From Dicyema japonicum (Eukaryota > Dicyemida > Rhombozoa > Dicyemidae): a stretch of DNA of 64,000 bases. The stretch is from assembly GCA_011109175.1 (NCBI GenBank), contig RDEW01000023.1:221225-285224 (forward strand), given 5' to 3'. Shown piece after piece: positions 43,847-56,097 of this stretch; the stretch's first letter is position 1, and the number at the start of each line of letters is the position of its first letter. The notes beneath the pieces are model-generated. The model saw only the letters and a program-made list of their open reading frames with translations. It was not told the DNA's origin and ran no database searches. A program made the position numbers and the translations under genes.

Positions 43847-44206
43847 GGGCCTAGGTTGGCCCAATAAGATTTCAAATAAGAAATTATACTTTGTGGAACA
43901 ATCGAGGCCAATAACAATATTTAATCAAGATGGAGACTGTTTGAGCACATGCTTAGAATAGACATAAACGACCCTGCAAATATAATAATGGACAATTACT
44001 TTAACAATGAGAACAAACCATCGTTCAGAGGAAGGCTCAGAGTCACTCTACCCGTAGCTCTGAACAAGGATCTTGATGGAATTGGAAGAAAATTTAAATC
44101 TGTAGAAGACCTAGAAGATCTAAGGACAGATGCAAAGCAGAGGGCGATGGAGATGCCTAATGAAGCAGATTTTGAAACGTTTGGGCACAAACGGGACCTT
44201 AGTTAA
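42819..44206 (+). mobile_element. LINE family B, 5'-truncated, near the tetraspanin copy 2
   Basis: RT fragments NLRPVILLGTLRKIL, MFCAFDTVNRKT-like motif A, DEDNTRIVRFLLSNTELTVR and IIYADDIDFVSEN (motif C intact) are followed by KIPGEFNNWSLRVNQEKTEH, KLGSLLGDSEDMMF and a tail that runs on to RRLRVTLPVALNK-like text (43949-44206). Several frameshifts are present. The start of the element is at the same place relative to the tetraspanin gene as in copy 1, so insertion came before duplication. Confidence 0.85.
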
Positions 44207-44544
44207 TATAATGTTCTTTGGTTCTGTAAAAGTGCTTTTAATAATAATATTTATAAAAGAAAAAAAGAAATAAAAGAGAATATTCTTATTCCTTGTCGGT
44301 CTGGGATCTCTTAGCTTGTTGAGAACTTTGAATTCTTTTTCTTAGACCCAGTTATCCTGTGAGTAATAATAATAGACATACTACCTTCATAAAAGTGTAA
44401 AAAGTGCCGGGAAAATGGCCTGATGGCCACTAGTTTGAATATCGCAGCCTTACATTCTTGCTCAAAGGTCCACAAATCTAAGATGACGCAGTCATTTGTG
44501 AGAATATCACTGCTGAACCTGATCGTACATAAAGGAATCACACG

Positions 44545-44695
44545 CAACAAAAAAAAATGAGAAGAGGATTCCAATGTTTTCCCTCTACGGTTAGTTATAA
44601 CTTTACTTAAATAAAGTGTTTGTCTTGCCTTAGTCGAGCTATAGCTAATATGGCTCTGCGTAAAGTGAAATATTATTAATATTATACCTCACCAT
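44545..44695 (+). mobile_element. SINE 3' part
   Basis: Shared words with 13030-13137 are gattcca, ttccctctacggttagtta, acttaaataaagtg and a tail of att repeats (attattaatatta). The head and body are missing. Confidence 0.6.
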
Positions 44696-44829
44696 AGACT
44701 TTTTTGTAGACACAAGAGGAGATACTTCCGGAAAGAGGTAAAGTTTCTTGATCCGATGGAGAAGTTCGCATAATTCGATTGGAACATACTTCTGATGGCT
44801 AGTGAAGTATTTACAAATAGTAATTAATT

Positions 44830-45600
44830 TGTTGTGATTATGCCTGTTGTGAGAAAAGCACATAAAATAATGTTCCCATTTTAAGTGAAAATGTACCAGC
44901 CAAGTCTTCTGAGATGTGTTCATCCTGTCGGCTAGGCAGAACTCGGATGCATGGGATCTCCTGTTCTGCTTGTGGAGATTTCTTCCACCTCGAGTGTATC
45001 AAGCTATCCCAAGCCACAGCGAGCGTGCTGGAATATGGCACTGCCAGTCATGCCTTGGACTATGCAGGAAGGTTCCCAGTGCAAGCGCCAATGTTAACTC
45101 TCCCATTAATTACAATCAACCACGGACTTCTAAGATTTTTTACGTCTCATTTCTGAGTTACGTTCTTCACAGACTATCCTCGTGAAGATCCCCAAGCCTA
45201 TACGACCTGTGGCTCGGAGGTCCTTTCTCAAACGATTGAAGATGCTTTCCGGACTAACACAGTACAGGATTCGATGCGCCTATTAAATTTTGCACTTTCC
45301 GCACTAAGACTTGATCGAGAATGTCTCAAAAGGAGTCTCTCGCTTCCACTATGAAGGACAACATTCGTTCTTTTATTAGAGGAACCCACATAATCAGTTG
45401 CCTCACAGCTTCTAATCGTAGGCTGGAGACTTGTGGTCCAAATGAGGAATTAGAAGTGCTCCGTCTCAAGAGAACTGTTCGGTAGAAGTGCATCGAAGGT
45501 GGTACCCGCAGTCACATGGGCGCTTTCGTCAAGTGGACCGCGAAAACCAACTCCTGACGCCTACAACATTCTAGTGACAAGTAATACAATATTCTGCTGA
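44830..45600 (+). mobile_element. LINE family A 5' part with PHD finger
   Basis: MPVVRKAH at 44838 leads to a PHD finger (MCSSCRLGRTRMHGISCSAC, GDFFHLECIKLSQA, WHCQSCLGLC) and then the spacer IPKPIRPVARRSFLKR near 45190. It is a nearly identical sister of 36715-37075 but runs further. Frameshifts separate the parts. Confidence 0.75.
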
Positions 45601-45859
45601 ACAAGACTCGGATGGTTTGGAATTCGCAGCCCTATAGACGTTTATATCTCTGCATATCTCTCGTCGCTAATGGGCTTTAACCTGCCTTCCGCGTTCTCTC
45701 AGTGGGGCCTGGACGATACTGTATGCCGGTCATTAAACCGAACTACTAATAGTCTAATTCAGATCATAATTTAATTTCTTATAGGATTTAGAAAAATCTC
45801 CTCATCCCTTCTAACGAAAAGTCACCAATAACGCTTTTCACTAAAGACTGTCGTTAGTA

Positions 45860-46010
45860 CAAATTGGAACCAACTTTGTTTCTAAACACAGTTCTATTTC
45901 CTGTGATTAAAAACCCTAAAATACTGGGTTTTATATGTGATACTTTATTATCAATTTCAAAACATGTATATATTCAAAAAATCTCAGAATCTCAACTTTA
46001 TCCATGTCTT
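45860..46010 (+). mobile_element. LINE family H fragment
   Basis: The frame reads LFLNTVLFPVIKNPKILGFI and CDTLLSISKHVYI, the conserved PV...KxLGVxxDxxLxFxxH block that follows the RT in Jockey/CR1-like elements. Only about 50 residues are present. Confidence 0.55.
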
Positions 46011-46019
46011 AGAAATTAC

Positions 46020-46500
46020 GTCATTTGGTCAGAGCAAGAGAGTTTGACGATTATCTTCATAAAATTTAGTCACTGTGAGCATTCTGCTACAACGTGTAAC
46101 CAAATGATCCACTGATTTCTTAGCCTTCTTGTGATGACTACAAACTGAATCATTGGTATCAAAAAACAAGTTCCTATCCTGAAATAAACAATACATTCCC
46201 TCAGATCTCAGGCTATTATTTTTACTGGTTAACCACTCAGAATTCAATCAAAGTAATTTCATGTCATAAATAAAAAACAAATGATTAATGGAATATGTCA
46301 ACATCCACTTGGTCGATTTGAAGTTTAGGTGACTTAGAATCAAGGATCCTTCTCAGTGAGTCCAAATAGTTTTGAAGATAATGAATCCCCTCGCAAAATT
46401 AAACGACTCAGTTTGATTAAAGTGGACTTGTTTACTACAATCTTCATAAAATTAACCATCCACGGAGGAATCCCTAATAATCCAACAAATGAAATAAACA
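46020..46500 (-). mobile_element. LINE family F fragment
   Basis: The minus strand 46029-46247 reads SLRSEGMYCLFQDRNLFFDT and KKSVDHLVTRCSRML, the zinc-binding VDHLATRC motif of family F. Flanks are AT-rich and too decayed to define the ends. Confidence 0.55.
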
Positions 46501-46789
46501 ATCGTTATTGTTAGATTTTTTTACATCAATCAATTACCAAACTCCTTATACAATGATTAATAAGGGCATTTTCCTTCAGATTGCTTTATAAGTTTATTAA
46601 ATTAATCACATTCACAAAATCAGTGAGATTAATATTCACACACAAGTTTATACAGTGTAGGATGAGACACAAGCTTTAGAACAGAGATTTTTAAGAATTT
46701 TTGGGCCAAATCAATAAATTATTTTAAACTTAATAAATAAAAGAAAGCAAAAGTAAATTTATAAACCATTAATCAATTAACTCTTTAGA

Positions 46790-47400
46790 GTACAATAGAA
46801 GATGTCGAGGTCCTTAACAACTTACTTAGATGCATATCTGTCAGTTTATTGCAGTATTTGTTATTTGTTTCAACCATTTTGTTGAAAATGGATTCTTATA
46901 CATAAGTTGATCCGAACATTGGAGTATTGATGTATGCATTATTCACAAGATTTTTTCTTTGGGTAGAGATTGTTAAAATTCGATAAGAGAAGTGTTGTTG
47001 AATCAAGCTTTCAACTGTAAATCGGCTGTCAATTCAGTCAATTCCATTTGAATTGTACAGGAGATTCTTCAATTTTGACATTAAAGGGCGTTGCAAATAT
47101 TTTCATTAAGTGTAATTTATTTTTAAAATTCTAAATATTTGTAAATGAACCCCAAATTGGTAAATTAAGTCGCCGATTATTGATATATACTTTTCATACG
47201 AAGCACTTTATTTTCAGATAGCAAAGTGACATGTATCTCTATTCGAAAGTTGAATCTTCCATAAATATAATTTTTTGAGCAAAGACGATATAAATATATA
47301 ATTGATAACAAAGTTTGTCTTTTCCTTGTTCGAAAATTCAAAAGATGTAATGACAGATCTACAAAAAAGGCCAAATTAGCAACCCATTTTCGATCATACA
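46790..47400 (-). mobile_element. hAT (GTF2IRD2-like) transposase remnant
   Basis: The minus strand gives LAFFVDLSLHLLNFRTRKRQ-like text (47177-47390), then KIFATPFNVKIEESPVQFKW (near 47060), and MFGSTYV with NKLTDMHLSKLLRTSTS (46800-46920). These correspond to the LAFLxDxxxHLN block, the FxxPF block and the C-terminal dimerisation block (RLTDEHL) of GTF2IRD2/ZBED transposases. Confidence 0.6.
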
Positions 47401-47493
47401 GTTGAGGATAATTAATTTTATTATTAAAATAGTTTTATTATTAAAATAGTTTTAATAATAAAATTAAAAAATAATTTGAAATAATAAATTTTA

Positions 47494-48010
47494 ATGTTTA
47501 TCCAATCAATAATAATATTTTTATTATTCCTGCAAAATACTGAATCATATTCATTATTCAACTACCGATGTCAATGCACATGCCAAGTTTGGGAGATTGA
47601 CAGAATAACGACGATGTATTACTCTCTTTTAAACGTTACTTTCAATAAATGGTATTTATTTGTGGTTAACAATAGTTTGTGCCGAAATGTGCTTCCCTAT
47701 TCATCACAAGAATTTTGTTCTAAATGTCATTGCATTTTCGAAAAAAGAAATATTAAACTATTTCAGAGTGCCCCTGTCATTTTTCTGTTGGGGTCATCCA
47801 TTTTAGGAATTTATATGGTGTTCCTTTATATTAAAACTAAATATGGAAATAAAACTTCTCAGTTTGAATTAGAATTTGTTTTCCCATGTTCTGGCTTTAT
47901 TTTAGAAACAAAATCTTCCAAATTTTGATGAGGCCATAGAGAAAAAGCAACAAATGTGGAGAGACAATATCGACCAGCAACAAAAGACGATATATGAAAA
48001 TTCCAATTAG
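47494..48010 (+). CDS. TMEM9 family endosomal/lysosomal membrane protein
   Basis: TMEM9 proteins are single-pass glycoproteins of late endosomes and lysosomes. Residues 1-18 (MFIQSIIIFLLFLQNTES) look like a signal peptide. A cysteine-rich lumenal part follows (YRCQCTCQVW, EFCSKCHCIFEKRNI; compare YCLRCECKYEERS), then a membrane helix (VIFLLGSSILGIYMVFLYIK). A 28-bp GT...AG intron (47878-47905) joins exon 2, whose end QQMWRDNIDQQQKTIYENSN matches the TMEM9 end QQRWKLQVQEQRKxVFDRH. The cytosolic part is shorter than in human TMEM9, lacking most of the stretch between helix and tail. Total about 162 residues. Confidence 0.88.
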
Positions 48011-48068
48011 CAACAATTTAGTTAAAAATACACTTTTAGTTTATTAATATTCTTGATTAATAAAAAAT

Positions 48069-49400
48069 ATGACTGATTATAATTCGTGGGGAAAATTCCG
48101 ACAAAAGGAAAAGGTGGGAACAAAGAGAGAAAAATTCAGTAATAGAGATAAACCGGCAGCAAAGTCTAAAGCAAAGAAGGGGGTTGAAATATCCACCAAT
48201 GAACTATGTGGAGATGTTGTGTCGGAACAAGCTGTTTCGTCTACCTTGATCTATCATTCACTTGTAGTGAAATTAAAAACATATGGACGCTGTGTCGATG
48301 ATTTTGAGTTGAACGCCATTTGGTATTGATGCACATGTTTTACCACTTCCGTCCAATATCCTTCACTGGTGTTGTGAAGGGAATCCCTTCTTGGGTCTCA
48401 GATAATGACTTGAATCTTTATCGTTCAGAAACTTTACATCAGGTTTCTCTTTCAAACATTTCATGAAGGACGGACGCCAATTCCTGTTGGAAAATTAATT
48501 TTAAAGTCTAGAGTGGAAGTCATCTCACTTGTGAGACTGGGGATGGTATATGGGTTCCAGAAAGTTCGTTTTAAAAAGTACAGGAAACCTGTAACTAAGT
48601 GCTACCGATGCCAAAAATTCGGGCACATTGCGAATTTCTGCAAAAAAAAGTGCTTAATTTGTGGTGGAGAGCACAATTATGAACTCTTGTTTGGCTAAGA
48701 AAATGAAAAGGAAATGCACTGAGGACAATTGGTCATTTTGGCTTGTTATGGTGGTTGCTCTTCAGCAAAGCTGCCTTTGAAGAAAGAAGAAAAAAGACAT
48801 GATTAAGGTGTTTTGACCCGTTAAGTGGGTTTAGCTGAGGCTGTTGAAAGTATTTTGGGAAAATCTACACGCCTTATAAAATGTGATTTTTCAACCAAAA
48901 TGCTCGAAAAAGTCAGCTGTGCTATTAACCGAATTTCTTACGATACAAACATTTTTTCCAATAATATAACAAAGGGAATACTGTCAGTACTCATAATATG
49001 GTGTAAGGTCCAGTTGCAGACTTTGAATAATAAATGCTGTTGACAAACTAGTTGGTATTTTTCCGAAAGAGGACTTGACCTCTTTTTGGAGAGGCAGAGG
49101 TTCTACAAACATGAAGTCTATGAACTCCAGATCATTAAAGAGAAGGATTTCTGAGATATCACCAACCACGCTGCATATTAATTGTTAATGAAACGAAATT
49201 AAAGTGAGGATAATTTTCAACATTCGGAATATTGTTACTTTGACATTAAACGAAAGTCTGACTGAGGGAACGAGTACATCTTCTACAGACTAACTCTAAG
49301 GGTTCGTAATCATTTTCCAAGAAATGTGTGAGTTTGTTTCCCTGGACGTTCGAGTGGAAAAAATGTGCATAAAAATTGGAGGAATATATTCTAAAAAATT
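48069..49400 (+). mobile_element. Jockey-like LINE (family G) ORF1 with zinc knuckle and EEP start, degraded
   Basis: The first frame (48069-48329) is basic and charged. Another (48513-48698) ends in a CCHC zinc knuckle, CYRCQKFGHIANFC, plus CLICGGEH, preceded by RVEVISLVRLGMVYGFQKVR, as in Jockey-type gag proteins. Near 49170 text like IVNETKLK marks the beginning of the EEP endonuclease. It starts only about 60 bases after TMEM9, and stops break it throughout. Confidence 0.6.
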
Positions 49401-49924
49401 ATCTTCGTATCCTTATCTTATCGAGAATTTTTTTTTCATGATTAAAATCCACCTTTCTCGACTAAAATGAAAGATACCTCGTTTGGTTGTTTGGGCCAAA
49501 CAGAGACGGCCTTGTTTTGAAGGATATGTCTGTGTTTTCTGGATTTTCCGTTGTGACGTACTCGACTTAGAATCACTACAGTCCGACCCCGAATTGGGCA
49601 GACCCCAGGGGTGGGGCACCCTCGAATTTTGGGGCATTTTTTTATTGCCAACATTTTGGCAGAGTAAAATGGAAAATCGATAAAAAATATGGAAATTTTG
49701 GGGCACTATAAAATTGTGGGAATGAAATTATAAGTAAATAAAATTATATTTTTATTAATAAATATATAATTTTAATTTACACGTTTATTTACATTTTTTG
49801 TTGTGAATGGTTATTAACTACGAAACAAAATTAACGATTGCTAGTTAGTTTTGACCTATCTTTCCTGGTGGCTTGGGGTTAAATTAAAAAAAATAAAAAT
49901 GTTATAAAATCACAAATGACAAAG

Positions 49925-50040
49925 AGTCGCAGTGTAATGGTTGCCGGGCAAGAGGCCTGAATTCAATTCCGATACGGTACATTTCGGTTGAAGGTTCCAC
50001 GCATCAATGTGCTTTGGCGTGACCAGTGAATAAATTTAAA
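49925..50040 (+). mobile_element. SINE 5' part with tRNA-like head
   Basis: Box A-like gtcgcagtgtaatggttgc and box B-like gaattcaattcc are followed by gaaggttccacgcatcaatg, which matches aaagttccacgcatctacga of the copy at 12910. It breaks off near 50040. Confidence 0.65.
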
Positions 50041-50729
50041 TTGTAAATTATAAAGAAAATTTTGCTATTTCGTGCCAGCGGTTAGCTAATAGATTCTCAA
50101 ACTTGTTTCGAAATATGATATCGAGAAAAATAATAAATAGTTTTTTACCAAAGAAAGAAACTAATTTTGAAAGATTCTAAAAAATATCAACCGTTTTTTA
50201 AAGCTGCACACAACCCAAAGTTTCCAGAGCTCAATTTTGATATTCACATCAATAATGAATAAAAACGAGTTTTACTATTGATTGACAGCTGCCATGCACA
50301 TTGTGTCTAGCCAAACATGGTATATATAAAAATATTGTTTCTTCTTAAAAATAAAAGTCAAACTACCAAATGGAGAGTAATCTTAAACTTAAACATGGAG
50401 AGGATTGGAACAGTATAATTATTATTATTATTACCCCCAGGATCACTGGGTCAGAGAAAGAAATAAAAGTTCTCATCTAACTAAGTGATCCCAGACCGAC
50501 AAAGGTGAGGACAAGTCCGGCGGGGTCGAGAATCCTAAACAGCTCTTCTCATTGGACATGGCATCGGCTCAAAATTTCTGTATGATTGTAGATAATTCGA
50601 TACTATTTGGAATGGAGGGCAGCTCGATAGAATAGCCTCCTTTAATAGTTTCCGTTGTAGTTCGATTAAAAAGTTTTCAATGGGTTGGATATTGTGATCT
50701 GGTCCAATTAACTTTATTGCAGTCTCCTC

Positions 50730-51340
50730 GATATAAAAGTGGAATTAAAACGTGGAATATTGGAAGGAGGCTCTTTGTCCCCCTCAATTTTTTGTTTTAT
50801 TAATGGATCCGGTGAGCAAATTCCTGAACAAGTTTCCAAAATTATCTATTTGTCGAATTGACCCGTCAGTAGTAGCGTATTCAACAAACTATTTATTGTC
50901 TATCAATAATCAGGAGATACTTGCGAAGAAAAAAGATACGATGGTTAAAATGGTGGAATTGATGATTATTTTGTTGTTGTCGGCCACAAGAGAAGTTATG
51001 AAAAGTAGGCAACCAATATTGAATCCATGAATGAAGTGAAATGTCTCAATGGACACGAAATCTATCGGTACCTCGGTGTTTTAGAGAACGAAAGTAATGT
51101 CATAATACATGAAGTCTTAAACACTATTGCTGAAAATGTGAGAATTATAGCATTGATAAAGAGCTCAATGCTGTAAACCTGTTTAAAGAAATCCTTTACG
51201 CGTCGAGCGAGGCGAGTGGAAGAGCAGGCCAGTACTCATTAAGAGCAGACCAGTCAGCAGGCCAGACAGCGGACCCACAGTCTGGGGAAGAAAAAAGTCA
51301 GGTGGCTGGTAAGAAGGATATGTTAGTTTAGTCTAATCAT
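50730..51340 (+). mobile_element. LINE family F reverse-transcriptase fragment
   Basis: The frame 50752-51030 reads FFVLLMDPVSKFLNKFPKLS and then YLLSINNQEILAKKKDTMVK, where the active family has a HLLFIDD-type catalytic box; here the aspartates are lost. The 3' end (51190-51330) carries an acidic/Gln-Ser-rich tail like that at 62280-62370. Confidence 0.55.
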
Positions 51341-51429
51341 AGTTAACTTAATTTATCTAATTTAATACAAAACTAGACACCTAAGGAAGACCTGTCGCAA
51401 GTTGCGATTATTTGACAAACGACGGTGCT

Positions 51430-52415
51430 TAATAGCCTAATATAGATGTTATGTTATCCAGTTAAGTTGTGTCCGACCCTTAGAGATCTCATGAACAAGT
51501 TTCCTCCACTTTCCCCGATCCGTCGCAATTTGGAGTAGCCTTGATATAGGCATTCCCGTGACGTCTTCTACTGTGGAGGGCTACCGAGTCATCGGTCGAC
51601 CAGGTCTTTTTTTCCCAGTAACTCAGCATAATGGTTCTTTCCAGGGAGTCAGAGCGGACAACATGCCCAAAAAACGCCAATCTGTGTTTTACAATTCTTC
51701 CTTTTAACGAAATGTCCGTCTCCACCCGTTTAAGTACATCGGTGTTTGTTATTTTGTAAGTTCAAAGGATTCTTAGTAACCTCCTCCAGCACTACAGTTC
51801 AAAAGCATCAATTTTTGGTCTATCCGCCTTTTTCAGTATCCATGATTTTGCGCCGTATAGAAAAACCGGGAACACGATTGCATTAACCATTCTGCATTTG
51901 ATCCTTAAGCAAATATATTTGCTTTTCCAAATTCTATTCATTTTCTGGAAGGTCCCGTCTATGGCAATTTGCCTCTTGATTTCCAAGCCTCCGTCACTAT
52001 TCGATTAATTATACATCCCAGAAAGACAACATTATCGCAACTCTCTATCTTCTCATTCCCAATTTTTAGTTCCATTATTCCATTATTAGCAGTCGTCAAA
52101 ATTTTGGTCTTCTTATATTTAGCAATAAACCAAAGACGGTGCTCTCTTCTCTGAATCTTAGAATGAACTCCATGGAGGCCATCATTTGTTTCAGCCAGTA
52201 AGGTTGTATCGTCAGCATAGCGCAAATTATTGATGTTCCTGCTTCCAATTTTAATCCCGTTATTTGATATAGTATCCAATTTAGTCATGATCATTTCGGC
52301 ATAAATATTGAATAGGATGAGAGATAATGAGCATCTTTGTCTTACTCATTTATCAATTTTGAACCAATTGGTGTCCCCATACACTGTTCTAACAATAGCT
52401 TCTTGATCCTTATAA
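51430..52415 (-). mobile_element. RTE/BovB-like LINE (family C) 3' part
   Basis: On the minus strand 51959-52294 reads NGIKIGSRNINNLRYADDTT (motif C, YADD intact), HSKIQRREHRLWFIAKYKKT and NEKIESCDNVVFLGCIINR. Later frames give MNRIWKSKYICLRIKCRMVN, VFPVFLYGAKSWILKKADR and HRLAFFGHVVRSDSLERT. It complements the copy at 27265, which lacks exactly this palm. It ends in the same words as that copy (tccgacccttagagatctc). Confidence 0.85.
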
Positions 52416-53040
52416 AGAGATTTGATAAGCAATATCAGATGGACATCGAATCCAAATTCTGAAATGCTTTTAAAATTAAGAGAGATTGAAAATTATCTTC
52501 TAGAAAATATTGAAAATGACAATGATGCAGAATTCATAACTACAATAAGAAGATATAAAGAAAATATAAAAATTCTAATAAGAGGAAATAGGGAATTGAG
52601 TATTACTTTAATAAAATTTAATTAATTTTTGTTTCCTGGTTAAAAATAAAATTTATTAATTTAAAAAGTTTAATTATCCTTTAATAATTAATTAAAACTT
52701 CAAAGAAAATTTTATTCTGAAATCTGCCAATTCTCAAATTTGCCACAATTTCGCTGAAACCAAAAATGGCAATTTTGAGAGAGTTTACTGTATATTAATT
52801 TGATAAATTAAATCAAAAATTTTTTTTTGATTTTTTTCTAAGTCAACTAGTGTAACGCGTAGCGACTGTGACATAATAGATCGATTTTCCTAGAACGTGT
52901 TTCGACACATGTCGAAATAATTAAATGCTTAATTTTTATAACAGATTAAGGTAGGATCAGGAGAATTAAAAATATTAAACATGAATCGAATCAAGAACAT
53001 ATAGACTTTAAAAAAATTCTTGATTTTTGATTAGAAACCA

Positions 53041-54083
53041 ATTAATGCGACATGAACTAAAATTTAAATCAATTTGTGGAAAAAAAATTCATGTGACTTG
53101 ACTTACATCAATGAGTTTTTTAAAATTCTTGACGAGAAAATTATTCAATATGGAAGACAAAATGTTTTTAATTGTGATGAAACTGCTCTTTATATAAAAA
53201 GGACTCCACTAAAGTCGTTTGTCGGAATAAATGAAGATACTTTTGGCTTTAAACAGAGAAAAGAAAGAGTCACTGTACTTCTTTGTTGCAATTTCATGGG
53301 GGAAAAACTTGAGCCATTGATTGTTGGAAAATTTAAAAACCCTCGATGTCTCAAAAATTTCAATGTGAAAGATTTTGGAATTTCATATTCATCCTCTAAA
53401 AATGCATGGATGACTGTAAATATTTTTATGAGCTGGTTGACTCGGATAAATGAAGATTTTATACAATCAACAAAGTATTAATATTTCTTGATAATGCGGG
53501 ATGTCATAAAACTATTGAATGCTCAAATATTGAGTTTTTATTTTTGCCAAAAAATACAACACCGTATTTGCAACCATTGGATATGGGAATTATCAAGACC
53601 TTTAAAGATTATTACTCAAATTATCTGATTCAGTATTTGTGTTTTGAGGTGGATGATGATGAATTCAAACGGTTGATAAACAAAATAACCCTTCGTCATG
53701 TAATTCTGATAATTTCTAAAAGCTGGGAAAAACTTGATCCAAGTTTAATATTTAATTGTTAGAATCAAATTGAAAAGATTCGTGATTCCGTAAAAATTGA
53801 AGATACCATTACAGAAGAAATGATCAACAATGCCGTAAACGAAACATTAAATGGGGAAAGTGACGAATTCGTTGATAATATTTACAACGAAGGTTTAGAA
53901 AACAATAACATGGAAACAATTCTAAGAGATTCTCTTGATCAGTTAGAGAAGAACATTTTTTACATATCTCCTGAAATGCTCAAAGAATTTTACGATTTTC
54001 GACTTAATTTTATGAAAAATGTAAGAAGTAAAAGGATAACTGGGGATAAATTAACTGATTATTTTTCTAAAATTGATTTTTGA
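53041..54083 (+). pseudogene. Tigger T3 transposase, catalytic part in four frames
   Basis: Frame 53074-53481: DEKIIQYGRQNVFNCDETAL (first Asp), RVTVLLCCNFMGEKLEPLIV, RCLKNFNVKDFGISYSSSKN and AWMTVNIFMSWLTRI. One shift later comes FLDNAGCHKTIECSNIEFLF (second Asp), then frame 53544-53762 with TTPYLQPLDMGIIKTFKDYY (third Asp) and LCFEVDDDEFKRLINKI. Frame 53820-54083 is the acidic C-terminus ending KNVRSKRITGDKLTDYFSKI. The catalytic triad is conserved; only a few indels break it, so decay is recent. The N-terminal DNA-binding domain is missing. Confidence 0.85.
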
Positions 54084-54297
54084 TGTTTAAAATCTCTGTT
54101 TTATTAAACCCCTGTATTTGGGGCACCCCCACTTTTTGAGGCACTTGGTGTCCCAATTCGGGGTCGGACTGTACTATGTTATTATTATTACTATGAATTA
54201 GTTGGTCATTTGGATATACCTGACTTTATTATAAAGATATGTTTAAAAACTATGAGAAGGAAGTCAGTGTTACTGCTATCCTAGAGTAAAAAACTCC

Positions 54298-56097
54298 GTG
54301 ATGGGTGCACTCCGAATATTCAATACTCTATCTAGTATGGATTCTCTTAAGGTGGCTCGAATATCGCGCCGACACACAGGAGAATTTCTCCTGAACTTTA
54401 AAACTACAAGTGATTTGGAAGGTTTCCAGAATCAACTAGAAGAAAGAAAACCTTTTGAAGTTAATGGACATTCATTACAAAAAGCTACGCCGAGACCCTC
54501 AGTAGTTATGGTCAAAGGTCTTCCGACGTGGATTGAAACCAATGAGTTGAAAGAATACCTTGAAACGATATTGGGAGAAAAATTTACGGTTGAAAGATTT
54601 GAAAAGCAGGTCATCAGACTATTTGTTGCAAAACTTACAATTTTGGACAGAAATGAAGCTGAATCTCTTGTAAGATTTGGACTGATAATTGGATATCTGA
54701 AGATAAAAGCTGAATGGTTCAATAAACCAGAGATCCAATGATTTCGTTGTCAACAGTCTCGTTTTTGCAAAAATGTTGAAAGATGCCTTGTTTGTTCTGG
54801 GCCACATAGAAGATCGCAGTGTCCGGTTACAAACAATAATAAGTCGTGTGTGAATTGTGGTTCATCCAGCCACTTTGCCAATTATGGAGGATGCCCCAAG
54901 GCTGTTGAAGCTAACATAGCGACGAAAAACAAAATTGACCAAAAAAGGAAAGAATCGAATGGAAAAATATCTCTAAAACAAGAAAAAGCCCATAATGGAG
55001 AACGTGAAGTTTCCAAAATTGGAAAGAATAAGAAATTAAAGTCAGAGTTTAGAATGTATGGGCAGACTGGCTGGAATACGACATATAATAAGAAACCTTC
55101 TAAAAAAGAAACAGTAGAAGCTTCAACACAGACAAGCAGTTTTGATGAGAGTGACCAGGCGGAAGCACCTGTTAGAAAAGTGACTTTTGGAGTTGCTACA
55201 CAGACTATCGAGACTCACTCAAACATCTTGTCTGAAAATGAAGAAGTAGTAGCTTCCAACTCGATTCTTGACAAGTTGGAGAGAAGCATTAAAGATATGA
55301 CTAGAACAAAAAAGGATTCTAAATTTTTACTAGATTTGGTGGCGCTCTTAAAAAGAGAGGGCAGCCACCAAAAAAACCAGAAGTAGTCAGATAACCCTGA
55401 TTAATGCCCGTTCTTTTTGGAAACGGGCCTCAGTGCTGGTTGCTTTAGCCAGCACTATCCAGATGGATGTTCTAATTATAAACGAAACTAAATTGAAGAA
55501 AAGACCATTTAAAATTGATGGACACGACTCATTAGATATTTTTTGGAAGACTGGTTCTTGTGCTGGAACAGGAACTTCAATTTACTACAAAACTTCTTTA
55601 AATACAAGACTACCCACGATCAATGAAGAAAATCTTTGTGAACTAGCAAGCATTCAACTACAAACAACCATGGGATGGATAACTATCGGAGAATCTATTC
55701 TAAAAAACTAAGAGAGTATCCATGGATTGTTGACAAATTTATGGAAAACAATGAATATCCAATCCTTGTTGGGGACATGAACGCTAAACATACTGACTAT
55801 GGTTGTGTAGCAACCAATCAAGATGGAAAATGCCTTGTAAAATGGATGAAGTCTGGAGAGTTAAAGATTTTAACTTCAGTAGAAATTAATCACTTTGCAC
55901 CAAGGAGTGGGGACAAGCTCGGAGTTTTTGTAATGCCTCAGAATCTAAGCAAAATTTGTGAGCACCCATATGTGGAACAGAATATTGGAAGCGACCATCT
56001 TCCAAAAACTTTGGAAATAAGGACGGGGCCTATATCTGCTGAAAGAACTTTTGTTGGCTACAACCTTAATAATGTCAACTGGGTTGATTTCGATTAT
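54298..56097 (+). mobile_element. Jockey-like LINE (family G), ORF1 plus EEP, fairly well preserved
   Basis: ORF1 (54298-55386, with one in-frame TGA at 54739) has a folded N-terminal part (RRHTGEFLLNFKTTSDLEGF, RPSVVMVKGLPTWIETNELK) and two zinc knuckles, CLVCSGPHRRSQC and CVNCGSSSHFANYGGC. A charged tail follows. ORF2 begins directly after (from about 55395): ITLINARSFWKR, LVALASTIQMDVLIINETKL, then after one frameshift NEYPILVGDMNAKHTDYGC and IGSDHLPKTLEIRTG, a complete EEP endonuclease. The reverse transcriptase is absent because the element is cut at 56097 by a family A tail. Confidence 0.8.

Larger units (their letters stand above)
49579..54171 (+). mobile_element. Tigger/pogo transposon T3, 4.6 kb, with perfect 20-bp inverted repeats and nested inserts
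   Basis: The left end is cagtccgaccccgaattggg and the right end is its exact reverse complement (54152-54171). Both are flanked by TA, the pogo target duplication. The subterminal region aacattttggcagagtaaaa is shared with T2. Between the left end and the transposase lie a SINE piece (49925), a family F LINE piece (50730) and an RTE piece (51430), so the DNA-binding N-terminus of the transposase is disrupted. Without such inserts the element would be roughly 2 kb (estimate). Confidence 0.9.

Noticed and set aside
50400-50460. The att repeat near 50420 as a microsatellite of interest
   Set aside because: Only about five units; such runs are common at SINE tails and in this AT-rich DNA.
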